Shown here piece by piece: positions 55,067 through 64,000 of a DNA stretch of 64,000 bases. The translations under genes and the position numbers were made by a program. The notes under the pieces are model-generated. The model had not been told where the DNA came from. It saw nothing but the letters and a program-made list of their open reading frames with translations, and searched no databases. How positions within the stretch are numbered: the stretch's first letter is position 1; every line of letters starts with the position of its first letter. This DNA comes from Pollenia angustigena (lineage: Eukaryota; Arthropoda; Insecta; Diptera; Polleniidae), in NCBI GenBank assembly GCA_930367215.1, contig OV884060.1, positions 12,294,001 through 12,358,000 of the forward strand. Direction: 5' to 3'.

Positions 55067-55980
55067 CGCCAACACATGCATATACACAGAAAAAATTATT
55101 TTTCCAATTCAAACAAAAAATTTGTAAAATCAAACAATTTTTTGTCTGAAATCGGTCCTATAAACAAATTTGCATATTCAAACAATTTATTTGCATTTTG
55201 TTTATTGAAAAAAAACACTGATTTTTTCAAACAAATAATTTAACAGAATCAAACAAAAAGTTTACTGAAATTCATATACTAAATTTAAAAAAAAAAAAAA
55301 AAAAGTTTTTGCACAAGCAATGACGCGCACACAAGTAAGCACTGTATGAGAAGATGACGGCAGAGCAGAGCCGCCGGCTGGCTTTGAGACACATTTTTTT
55401 TTGTTGGAATAATTTTTGAACGAAGTCTTATTTATACACACAACACAATGTTTTTCTTTATCACTCTCTGTTGCTGTATCCTTTCCTTTGCTAAAGAAGA
55501 AATGTAACCAAAAACGGCAGCAGACCGAATCGATATCTTTTTCGTCATCATTCCATTTTTGTATTTGATGTATTTAACCAAACAGTGTTAAAAAATTGAA
55601 TACGGGATTTTGTTTCTTGTAATGTTGTTTCTGCTATTGTTTTTCTTATAGTTGCACTTTTTTAAAGCGTCCAAAAATAGACAGTGTGTGTTTTTTGTTG
55701 TTGTTCTTATATTTCACATAAAGAAGTGTTGCTTACGATCAAATAAAAAAATGCAAAAAGACGACAACATTAAAGAGCGTTAAATATTTCATACAAAATT
55801 ATGAAAACTTGACACCAATAACGCGTTTATTATATTTTTGAAGAGTTGTCCACATTTTTGTTGGTTAAATAAAAATCAAACAAAAATATTGTTTGAATCA
55901 GTAAAAAAATTTATAGAAATTAAAAAAATTTTCAAACAAGCGTTTGTTTGAAAATAATTCGGCAATAATTTTTTCTGTGT
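55067..55980. mobile_element. ACACAGAAAAAA-ended element with TTCAAACAAA arms
   Basis: The left end ACACAGAAAAAATTATTTTT and the right end, reading inward, ACACAGAAAAAATTATTGCC bound the element. Both arms repeat TTCAAACAAA and its complement (55098-55290 and 55870-55960). The centre (55310-55860) is unrelated, less AT-biased sequence with GACGGCAGAGCAGAGCCGCC. The terminus is that of the ACCATAATATGGT family, but the arms differ. No ORF. Confidence 0.65.
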
Positions 55981-56533
55981 AGGTTTTGAGCATTCGACAT
56001 TCTGGAGAAACCGATGTTCAACTGTCTATATGAAAAGCAATTTTTAATCGCTAAGTAATGATGATTAATGTTTGGCTGGCAACACAGCTTTTTTGTTTGC
56101 ATTTGATTGAAATAATTTAAAAAATATTTTTTGTTAAAACTTATTAGTGGTTAACAAATAATTGTTATTGTTATACGATAACTATAATACGGTGACGGTG
56201 GCAATAATAAAGTTAAAGTTAAAGTTACTTAAATTTTTGTAAACATTTCTCAATAAAAATAGTTTTCTGGGGGATTATCATATCGAAAAATATGCGTTCA
56301 GCTTAGTACAAATATAACGAATTTAAAATGCTTGATAATAAAAACTTTTTTAAATAGATCGATTTTTATGAAAAGTATCCCTATAGGAAACCTGAAACCA
56401 TGTGTCTCCAAGTAGGCTCTTTTTTCTATTGTTTTGGTAACTTTGTTGACTCTGTCAGCAAAGCGCCTGGACTTTTGTCTGCCTTTGAGAAAAAAAGAGA
56501 AAATTTTTGAGAGATGTAATGCTAGCATAAGTA
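55981..56533. other. AT-rich spacer, no gene seen
   Basis: No feature recognised. Confidence 0.4.
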
Positions 56534-57059
56534 TCGGGTGATTTTTAGCTATTATCTTTTTGGCAACACTGGTTTAAACAGCTGACGCACGTTTCGTGCA
56601 AGAGCCTTACTTGCATGACATGTGGTTTCAACAAGACGGTGCCACATGCCACACAGCACGCTTAACAATGGACTTATTAAGAGGCGAGTTCGGTGAACAT
56701 TTTATTTCACGTTCGGGATCGGTCAATTGGCCGCCTAGATCGTGCGATTTAACGCCTTTAGACTATTTTTTGTGGGGCTATGTTAAAGCTCATGTCTATA
56801 CTCACATGCCCGCTTCAATTTACGCATTGGAAGACAACATTGAAGCATTTATTCATGAGATACCGGCCGAAGAGTATGCCAAAATTGGACTAAGCGGATG
56901 GACCATTTGTGGCGCAGTCACCGTCAACATTTGCATGAAAAAATCTTTAAACATTAAATTGTATGGACCGTTCTATCGATTCAAATAAAGATTTCATGCA
57001 TTTTTCTGAATTTTATGTGTTTTTTTTAACTTTCCTATAGCTCTTAAAAAATAACCCAT
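56534..57059 (+). mobile_element. DD41D mariner-like element, copy 3 (5'-deleted)
   Basis: TA at 56532-56533 and 57060-57061. Left end TCGGGTGATTTTTAGCTA and right end, reading inward, ATGGGTTATTTTTTAAGAGC are related terminal repeats. The 526-bp element keeps only the catalytic half of the transposase, so it is a deletion derivative. Confidence 0.75.
56596..56988 (+). pseudogene. DD41D transposase fragment, copy 3
   Basis: This 130-codon frame is uninterrupted but lacks the N-terminal DNA-binding domain and the first catalytic Asp. It holds DMWFQQDGATCHTARLTMDL, WPPRSCDLTPLDYFLWGY and AFIHEIPAEEYAKIG. Exactly 41 residues lie between the Asp of QQDG and that of PLDYF, the DD41D spacing reported for Rosa-type mariner relatives. 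It is a different subfamily from copies 1 and 2 (ends TCGGGTGATTTTT rather than GGGTGGTTACAT). The last about 25 codons (LSGWTICGAVTVNICMKK) look frame-shifted. The last three transposase residues differ from typical ones, so the C terminus is uncertain. Confidence 0.85.
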
Positions 57060-57076
57060 TAGAAGGGTATTCAGAT

Positions 57077-58285
57077 CAGTGTTCGAAAATAAACACTAAA
57101 TAACGCATCTTAGTATTCGGTTCGGTAGATTTGTGGAAAGCACAAACGCTTACAGTGTTAAAAAATAACGTTTCCCTGTTAGTCATCTTTCGAACACAAA
57201 AATAATAATAATTTGTTTTTATTAAACTCAGCAAAAGATGAGAACATTTAATTAATACCATTCCGTTTTTTAAATCCACAAACTTCATTGTGTTCGGTTC
57301 GGCTCATTAAAGTTCGTCTCTTTCGGCTGGTAAAAAACCAAACTTTTTTTACAAAAACAAAATACACATACGAAAAAAGCCAGCAAATAAATTTTACACA
57401 AACAAAACATATGGGCAGCTCCAGCGAAAAGTCTGTTTTTTGTAACGTAACGCCAGAAGTAATTTAAATTGTTTCTCAAACAATTTCATATAAATAGTTT
57501 ACATTTTTATATTTTGGTGTAAAGCGCAACTAGCTCTACATTTTGTAACGAAAGGGATAACATTTGAAAAACATGGTTCTAAAATACAAGCTTTTCTGCA
57601 TTTTGGCGTTACATTAAAAAAAAGTAGACTTTTCGCTGAAAATGCCCATATGTACCTTTAAACGAGCAAAGATTCTTAAATTTGGTAGCTTGAAAAATAA
57701 ATCTATATAAGTCCAAAGTTTACTAAAAAAGGTTTTATACAAAACGTCTTGCTCAATTCGCAGTCTTATTCAGTTTTATAATGCAAGTCAAAATCCACTT
57801 CCGTTTTTTTAACGTCACGCCAGCGCTTATTTTTGCTTATATCTGCAAATCCTAAGCGTCGATTGATGTAATTTTTTTTTCTGAATATAGTGCTACTTCA
57901 TTGCTTTGTATATATAAAAACCCTTTTTACAAATTTGACTTCTTCATTAAATTTTTTTACATTTTGTGGTACAGATATCACGATACGTCAAAATGGAAAT
58001 GCCCATATACACAAAACATACAAAAGCTGTTCGTGGTGCGGTCGTTGCTAAAACTTTTTGTTTTTTCATATCTTTATCAATGTAAAAAAACAAACATTAT
58101 CGAACTTAAAAATATAACGTTTTAACGAAGAACAGAACACTATATTATGTTCAGCTCTTTCTTGAATATAGTTATGAACGGTGTTAAGGGTTGTGTTCGT
58201 CTACACAATCACTAAAAAATAGATATCGTTGTTGGGTGTGTTTGAGCCGAACGCTAAATAATGTACTGTTTATTTTCGAACACTG
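57077..58285. mobile_element. hAT-type element, CAGTGTTCG family, copy 2
   Basis: ATTCAGAT is repeated exactly at 57069-57076 and 58286-58293. The ends are CAGTGTTCGAAAATAAACAC and, from the right, CAGTGTTCGAAAATAAACAG. The subterminal CTTAGTATTCGGTTCGG and GTTCGGCTCAAACACACCC regions match the copy at 11275-11872. A TA-type MITE is nested inside. No transposase frame in 1209 bp. Confidence 0.9.
57412..57648. mobile_element. TA-type MITE (TGGGCA ends) nested in hAT element
   Basis: TA at 57410-57411 and 57649-57650. Left TGGGCAGCTCCAGCGAAAAG and right, reading inward, TGGGCATTTTCAGCGAAAAG share more than 15 of 20 bases, and AACGTAACGCCA recurs near both ends. It shares its first bases with the ends of the 52616-53780 element. 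Confidence 0.75.
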
Positions 58286-58293
58286 ATTCAGAT

Positions 58294-58793
58294 ATTTGAA
58301 TTTACTAAATTGAAAAGAAAGTAAAAGCTTCGAAGATAGAGACAACAAGTTTTAGCATAAGAAAATATGCAAATGAAAATTTTATTGATTTTAATTAAAA
58401 AAATTAATTAAATCTGGACCAGTAAACCAATTAATAGTATCATTTAAATATTTTTTTTTTGCTATTTACATAATTTTCTGGAGTTATTTTGTTGATAAAT
58501 GGCCTGTTTATTGATTTTGAATGAAGACTTCTTAACTGACCTGTAAAACAAAAACCATATTTTTTTTTATTTGTTTTTGTTTTAAATGTTAGTTAAGCGA
58601 ACGTATTCTTCGTTCGGTAATAGATGAGCAGGCAGTTGAAAAACGGTTAATTCACTTGATTAAATTTTTATTTAAAATTGATTTTATTTTTGATTAATGG
58701 TGCAATTGAAAAAAAAAGTATTGGCAAGAATTGTTTCTGTTTGTATAGTAGAAGAAGAAAATGTAGTTCTGAATCTCTGGCTTTAATATCTCT
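58294..58793. other. AT-rich spacer, no gene seen
   Basis: No feature recognised. Confidence 0.4.
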
Positions 58794-58803
58794 ATATGAT
58801 CAC

Positions 58804-59619
58804 GGTGGGGTGTCATAAGGCCATATGGCGTCAAGTCCCATTCCATTGAGACATAAGGGCATATGCCATTAAGTCTCAATATAATGTGACTTAACGCCAT
58901 AAATTTTTTCCGAAAAATTAGACATAAAGCCATATTTTTGATAATGATTGTATGCCACCCTATTTCATGTAAAAAATGCATTGTTGTTTCATATCGCCCT
59001 GTTTTATGTCAAAAAATAGCGGTATGAACCCCAATGAACTTTTCTCCTCTATGGTATAAAAAAAACGGCTTCGCTAAATAAAGCTTCTCTGTATAGCCGG
59101 CCTTCGGCCGGACGAGAGGCTATTCTCCTCTATGGTATAACAAAGACCGGCTTCGCTAACTTAAGCTTCTCTGCATAGCCGGCCTTCGGCCGTACGCATG
59201 GATTTTCTCCTCTATGGTATAACAAACACCGGCTTCCCTAACTAAAGCTTCTCTGCGTATTCGGCCTTGTTATACCATAAAGGAGAAATTTCTTGCTCCC
59301 GTCCAAAGGTCGGCTATACAGAGAAGCTTTAGTAAGCGAAGCCGGTGTTTGTTATACCATGGAGGAGAAAATCCTTGCGCCCGGCCGAAGGCGGCTATAC
59401 AGAGAAGCTTAAGTTAGCGAAGCCGGTCTTTGTTATACCATATAAGCATTTGTAACGCAAAACATCAAATGGTACATAAAACCATAATGGCTTTATGTCC
59501 CATTCTACTTAAATTGATATGAGACTTAAGGCCACATCAAAATTATGGCTTTATGTTCGTTTGAATTGAGACATAAAGCCATTATGGCTTTATGTCGTAT
59601 GGCCTTGTGACTACCCACC
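58804..59619. mobile_element. Foldback-like element 3 (CATAAAGCCATAATGGC arms, CG-rich core)
   Basis: ATATGATCAC occurs on both sides (58794-58803 and 59620-59629). The ends are GGTGGGGTGTCATAAGGCCA and, from the right, GGTGGGTAGTCACAAGGCCA. Arms repeat GACATAAAGCCATAATGGC palindromes. The centre (59037-59440) is an array of the same 82-bp CG-rich units found in foldback 1, in forward and then inverted orientation. No ORF. Confidence 0.85.
59037..59440. repeat. Array of 82-bp CG-rich core units
   Basis: Units carry CCTCTATGGTATAACAAA, GACCGGCTTCGCTAACT and TAGCCGGCCTTCGGCCGG. Orientation flips near 59270. Individual units are close to those at 7795-8240 although the flanking arms are different. 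Confidence 0.85.
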
Positions 59620-59629
59620 ATATGATCAC

Positions 59630-61265
59630 ACTAGCACTGTCTAGCCAGTGTAGTGGATATTCAATTACAACCTCATGCTAAATGTCTTTTGCACAAATCA
59701 TTGTCTGGTCTACTTTTGATCAGTAATATTGGTGAAAACTTCAACAGTGAATCAGTTAAGTTTAAGTATTGACATTTCCTGCAGGGATGCTAAACATTTT
59801 TATAACGTTTGAAAAGTTTTTAGTGATTTTTTATTTTCCTTTAAAATTAACCAAAAAGTTGTACTTTAAAATTTTTGGTTTATCAAGGATTAAACATTAT
59901 GCAGAGAGAGAGATTCATGAAAGAGATATTTAATCAATTGCGGTTAAATAACCACACACTTTTGGCTACTTAAGTATTTAGATTATTGATGTTCTAATAA
60001 AAAAAGAGTAGTTTTGCTTTTATAAATACAATATAAGAATTTATTTGGTATTTTATCTTCAAAGCAAACAGCTGAGTTCTGTATATAATAAAAGTAATTT
60101 CCGTTTAAATTTCCTGTTTTTTTATATCCCAATTCCAATTGCCCATAAACTTCAACAAATCGTTTTTCCTTTCATTTAAAAATAAATTCTTGTTTTTAAC
60201 AATGTAATCTAAGTACTTTTTTTTATTATTGTTTATCTTTTTCAAAAAAAAAAAAAAAAAAAAAAAATAAATGAGATTTCTATTTCTCTTTACGATTTTC
60301 CATTGTTTTTATCTAGAGAATCCATCTTTTATTAAGCTAAAGTGTCTGGCACTTTGTTTCCCTTTATGAGATCTCTTCAGTTTTTGTACATTAATAAGGT
60401 ACTCAAGTACCACTTTATGGGTTAAAGTATGTTAATAGGTCATTTTATCCTAATGGCAGAGGAAGTCTCATAAAAAAAATTTCAACCCCCTACCCCCAAC
60501 CCCCAACACAATTCAAACAGGAAAAAGTGTTTTATGCCTAAAGTTGTAGGTATCCCCTTCCATGTGAACGTTAAAAAGTCATCACACAGTAATTATATCT
60601 GCAGCACGTACTGCACACATACTAAAGGATATTGGGCATAAAATGTGTGGAAGTATGAACATGAGATGGAAGTATGTACATGTTTTCACAATAAATAAGT
60701 ACAGTAGATTCTCAAATGACAATTGTCCTATTGTTGTTTTTCTTTAAGAGAGAGTGCTTGTAATTATTTGAACAAATGAACGGAGTAAATGTGTGTTTGT
60801 AAATACATACAAATGAAATTAGTAATAAGCAAAGTTGCCAGGTAAAATATGTGGAAATCGTCAGATTGACTTACTTAAATCGTCAGGAAATCATCATTGC
60901 AAAATTAAACTAACTTTTGTTAATTTTTGAAAATTGTTAAGTTATTTTCAGTTTGTTTTAATTGAAACTTTAAAAATCAAAATCTCTGTAAGGAAATTTT
61001 CGTTGCTCCTGTTAACCAGCTCCTAGCGTTTTTGTAAATATAAAAAATCAGATTTTTAAAAGCACACATAGGAAAAGTTTTAAAACCTAGAATTTGAGAT
61101 GTGGCTCGATTAAAATTTACAATATAAACATTGGAGTAGTACAATCAAAAATTATTCAAAAGTATAAGCATCTATAAAAAATAACGAATATTGGCTGGCA
61201 CTAAAACTGAGAGATATCAAACACCGATTACGCATAATTGTATAAACAGATTAACATAAGCACTC
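59630..61265. other. AT-rich spacer, no gene seen
   Basis: Contains a 25-A run at 60246-60268 and a CCCCTACCCCCAACCCCCAA stretch near 60488. No gene recognised. Confidence 0.5.
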
Positions 61266-61298
61266 GCCATATGGCCTTATCTCATTGTGGATCTAAGA
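61266..61298. repeat. Isolated foldback-arm remnant
   Basis: GCCATATGGCCTTATCTCAT matches the arm repeat of foldbacks 2 and 3, without a partner nearby. Confidence 0.45.
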
Positions 61299-61947
61299 CA
61301 CTGGTTGGCAAACAATGCGTTTACCAACCGTCCTCGTATGTGCTCGGCTAATACTCACAGATGTAGCAGTTTGAGTTTACCCATGATGCAAAGAAAACAA
61401 GATAACGCATTCAGCTTTAAAAAATAAAATATTTCTGCGCATCTACGTCAAATCAGCGTATAAGTACAGCTAAAATATAAAATACAAGCAAACATACATG
61501 TGTATAAAATGCTGATGTGACGTCATATTTAACAGTTGAATTTTGTAAACATGCGCAATGCGCAATCTTGTTTTTATCATTCTTGGAGTTTACCCAGCTT
61601 TGGGTGATACATTGTTCTTAAAATTATCTTATTTTTGATGACTTAAAACTGATTTACCACTTGAACTAATTGAAAAAAGTTCCATTCATATGTTCAAAAA
61701 CTGATTTCTTTATGCCTAGAATTTTAAACCGATTTATCCCTCTTCAATCGCTTTGAAAAAGGATTGCCATATGAGTCAATCATATGTTCAAAAAGAAATC
61801 AGGAAATTGTATCACAAATTATTATTTCGGGTGATTAATTGGTAGGCTACGATTTTCTCGATCAAAAAACGAGCTCATATGCATTTAACTCGTGAATCTG
61901 ATTCCTAAAAGATGCGATTATGACACAAAATGGTGGCTTTTAATCCC
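61299..61947. other. Spacer, no gene seen
   Basis: No feature recognised. Confidence 0.4.
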
Positions 61948-62100
61948 CGGTAGGCTAGCTAGTAGTGAGCTTGTCTATCAACCCCGGGGTTGCGGGTTCG
62001 ATTCCCGCCAGAGATTCTGGTTTCTTTCCGGCAGACAAGCGTCAAGCTCCGCGGGGATTAGCATAGGGAATTTGAAAATAAAAGATATACATAAGTTATA
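61948..62100 (+). mobile_element. tRNA-derived SINE, family 2, copy 2
   Basis: An A-box-like TAGCTAGTAGTGAGC is followed by B-box GCGGGTTCGATTCCCGCC, with GAGATTCTGGTTTC after it, matching the minus-strand copy at 51128-51215. The head is tRNA-like, but the anticodon arm is not intact, so it is not annotated as a tRNA gene. An untidy tail continues past 62040. Confidence 0.65.
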
Positions 62101-62199
62101 CAACGGCTCTTTGCTTAGGCGTCTGAGCTATCTAGCCGCCAACAGCATCTGTTGAGTTGGAACAGCACCTTAAAATAAAAATAAATGATCTGTTTTTGC

Positions 62200-62470
62200 A
62201 GATAATGCCATCCACAAGTGGAATACGATATATGACACCGCTGCTCGCGCTTTTGGGTATAAATCACAGCCACCATGTGATCGCCGAAGGGACATCTTCG
62301 CCAAAAGAACTGCCCTTCGTTGTACCCTTTTGTGAGTTGATGCCATGAAAACAATTTCTGAAAAGGAAACTTATATCAGAAAACTTAAGCTTCCGCAAAG
62401 AAAAACATCCCGCAAGTCAGGAAGCAGTTCCCGCAAGAAGCGAACTAACGTTGGCCTCAACCAATATTAA
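62200..62470 (+). pseudogene. Broken unrecognised reading frame
   Basis: One frame reads DNAIHKWNTIYDTAARAFGY, then PPCDRRRDIFAKRTALRCTL, a stop at about 62331, and continues MKTISEKETYIRKLKLPQ and RKSGSSSRKKRTNVGLNQY to a TAA at 62470. Residue mix and local GC are much more gene-like than elsewhere, and CTGTTTTTGCAG just upstream resembles a splice acceptor. It may be a decayed retroelement or host exon; family not recognised. Another overlapping frame on the same strand is probably a shadow. Confidence 0.35.
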
Positions 62471-63809
62471 GTACGGTGCCATGTGTTCCGGGACAAATGA
62501 CTCGCGTAGTACCGGAGTGGAAAATACTTAGGTGATACCCCGAGCTCAAGAAATCAAATAAGTTTAAGAGCCCTCTCATTTTGTCCGTTTATTCCATCCC
62601 AGCTATGCGTGCACCTGTTTAATTTGTTAGGGAGTATGTAATACCAAAAGCTGAAGTGTCTTTGAGATGTTTCCTATAACCGTCATGGGTACCGATTCTA
62701 CACAGCAGAATTTATGTTTCTGTGCTTTAGCAGAAACGGACCTTTTACCAAAATGCAAAGCGTAAACAGGGCCAACGAGCAAAATGAATGCTAAAGACAT
62801 TTAAACAATTGACAAAGTGTTTTGTTGTTTCATACTTATTTTTTTTTTTTAATTTCACATTTATATAATTATAGAATATACAATCAATATGACACCATAG
62901 AACACTTTGTGAATTGCCTCATCTTAAAATAGCTGCCAAAAAATATATGAAAGTATGCAAGAAGTTATAAAAATATATAAAATTCGCTGTTTGGTACCGG
63001 CGCTGCTCGGTATTTTCCAAATAAAAATAGAAAATTAGAAACTGGAGAATGTTTTTAAGAACTTGATCTCAGCACTATCTACCGAATGGAAATGTTATCA
63101 GGAAACTTGTTTTTGTTCAATAAATAATTTTTTGAAATTCAGCCAAATCGTACCATAAATTAAAAAAAAATTAAATATCACGACAACATTTATTGTTCAA
63201 GTTTGGTGTCAATCGGTCTAAACGTTCTTGAGTTTTAGGAGTACATACACGGCACAAACGTTTTTATATATCTGAGGCATTTTGACAAAACATCTTGAGT
63301 CAAAGTTCGTGAGTCACAGCGTTTAAGAAACTGCAGTCAAAGTGGAATACCTGCCATTTCTTCCACTTCTTCATTTGTCATTGTCCAAAATAAAAACTGC
63401 TGCTTTTACTTCTGATTAATTAAATATAAACAGTTGCTGTCAAACCAACTCAAAAATCGAAAAGTTGTACACAAATTTTCGTTTTCTGTTCGACAGTTTT
63501 TAGTTTTGACAGCAGTTTTTTAAACCCTGGTTAATCATACGAATTTTCTTTCAAAAAACAATTTTGTTCACGTTTTTTTTCTAATTTTGTATTATAAACG
63601 AAATTTTACTTCAATTTTGTTTTATTTTATTATTTGATAAAACGGATTTATCACCGACTTTGTTTTTTAAACTTTTTTGCTATCTTATCTCGACTTAAGA
63701 TGTTTTGCAAAAACGCCACAGTTATAAAGATAATACCAAAAACTTTTGTAAAGAAGAATAAAATTTGGCATTTGAAAAACTTTCAAGTTAAGGACATTTT
63801 CATAAGGGC
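62471..63809. other. Spacer, no gene seen
   Basis: Less AT-biased to about 62770, then AT-rich. An INE-1-like phrase (TTTGGTGTCAATCGGTCTAA) is near 63203. No gene recognised. Confidence 0.4.
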
Positions 63810-64000
63810 AGATTCACAATGACAGCAACATTTTCACTTGTTGTTCAAAATAAAGCAACAATTTTTTTCACAAGCACATACATTTTCAATTAAGAAAGGC
63901 ATTGTAAATTTTTTTATCTTGAAAATGTTCTTCATAACTTAATAGAAATTTACAATTTCATACAAATTGTTGCTGAAGTAGAAGAAGCCTAAATTAAAAA
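63810..64000. mobile_element. Diverged GTTCACAATC-type element, cut by window end
   Basis: AGATTCACAATGACAGCAAC, TGTTCAAAATAAAGCAACAA and TTTCATACAAATTGTTGCTG follow the order of the element at 43820-44458. Only one end lies in the window. Confidence 0.5.

Noticed and set aside
61948..62020. Functional tRNA gene
   Set aside because: The A and B boxes are recognisable, but the cloverleaf, especially the anticodon arm, is not intact, and a related copy exists at 51.1 kb; a SINE head explains it better.
1..64000. LTR retrotransposon or LINE with reverse transcriptase
   Set aside because: No YXDD-type reverse transcriptase, integrase or protease motif and no paired LTRs were seen in any frame.
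1..64000. CRISPR array
   Set aside because: Tandem repeats here have no regular unique spacers, and the sequence is eukaryotic in character.

Overview
The window looks like repeat-rich, non-coding nuclear DNA from a higher (brachyceran) fly. The evidence is its very high A+T content, long homopolymers, fly-type INE-1/DINE-1 (mini-me) Helentron fragments, DD41D mariner-like relics, hAT- and piggyBac-type non-autonomous elements and tRNA-derived SINEs. A calyptrate such as a blow fly, flesh fly or house fly is an inference from repeat style, not a proof. No intact host protein-coding gene can be defended. Nearly every open reading frame over 60 codons is low-complexity AT-rich noise or lies in a transposon relic. 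The window is best read as an intron or intergenic desert of a large fly genome.

Layout. 1-475 is an INE-1/DINE-1-like fragment. 2185-6048 is a three-layer nest: a hAT element with an 8-bp duplication, inside a TA-flanked element with an unrecognised broken ORF, inside an internally deleted DD41D mariner-like element. 7337-8552 is a Foldback-like element with a 9-bp target duplication. 8888-9154, 15439-15925 and 35823-36635 are palindromic ACCATAATATGGT-type elements. 9258-9554, 11275-11872 and 12296-12619 are short DNA elements. 13673-13794 is a near-perfect hairpin. 14095-14335 and 23750-24010 are copies of one SINE. 17293-17859 is an Asn-rich open frame, followed by an 11-bp minisatellite. 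19170-19824 is a piggyBac-like element. 20044-20860 is a pogo/Tigger-like element with a foldback nested in it. 24095-24686 is a second DD41D relic. 25067-27572 is a cluster of DNA elements with a nested hAT. 28326-29341 is a TA element interrupted by a TTAA-flanked insert. 29890-30321 and 30498-30862 are MITEs. 32010-32700 and 39420-39800 are INE-1-like.

Two large inverted duplications dominate the middle. One is a roughly 2-kb palindrome (36970-38968). The other is an 8.6-kb complex of order A-B-A'-B' (42030-50616), whose 2.8-kb B arms are almost identical and collinear without net indels for at least 1.8 kb. The right third (51.7-59.6 kb) is packed with TA-, 8-bp- and 10-bp-duplication DNA elements, a third DD41D relic and a second Foldback-like element with the same core as the one at 7.3 kb.

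The best candidates for something undescribed are two. First, a modular foldback family: one CG-rich core of 82-bp units carrying a GGCCTTCGGCC palindrome, bounded by arms of unrelated sequence at different loci. Second, the A-B-A'-B' inverted complex, which carries an apparent microhomology template switch in one arm. Most families are named here by structure (terminal repeats, target duplications, counted catalytic spacing); database identity was not tested.
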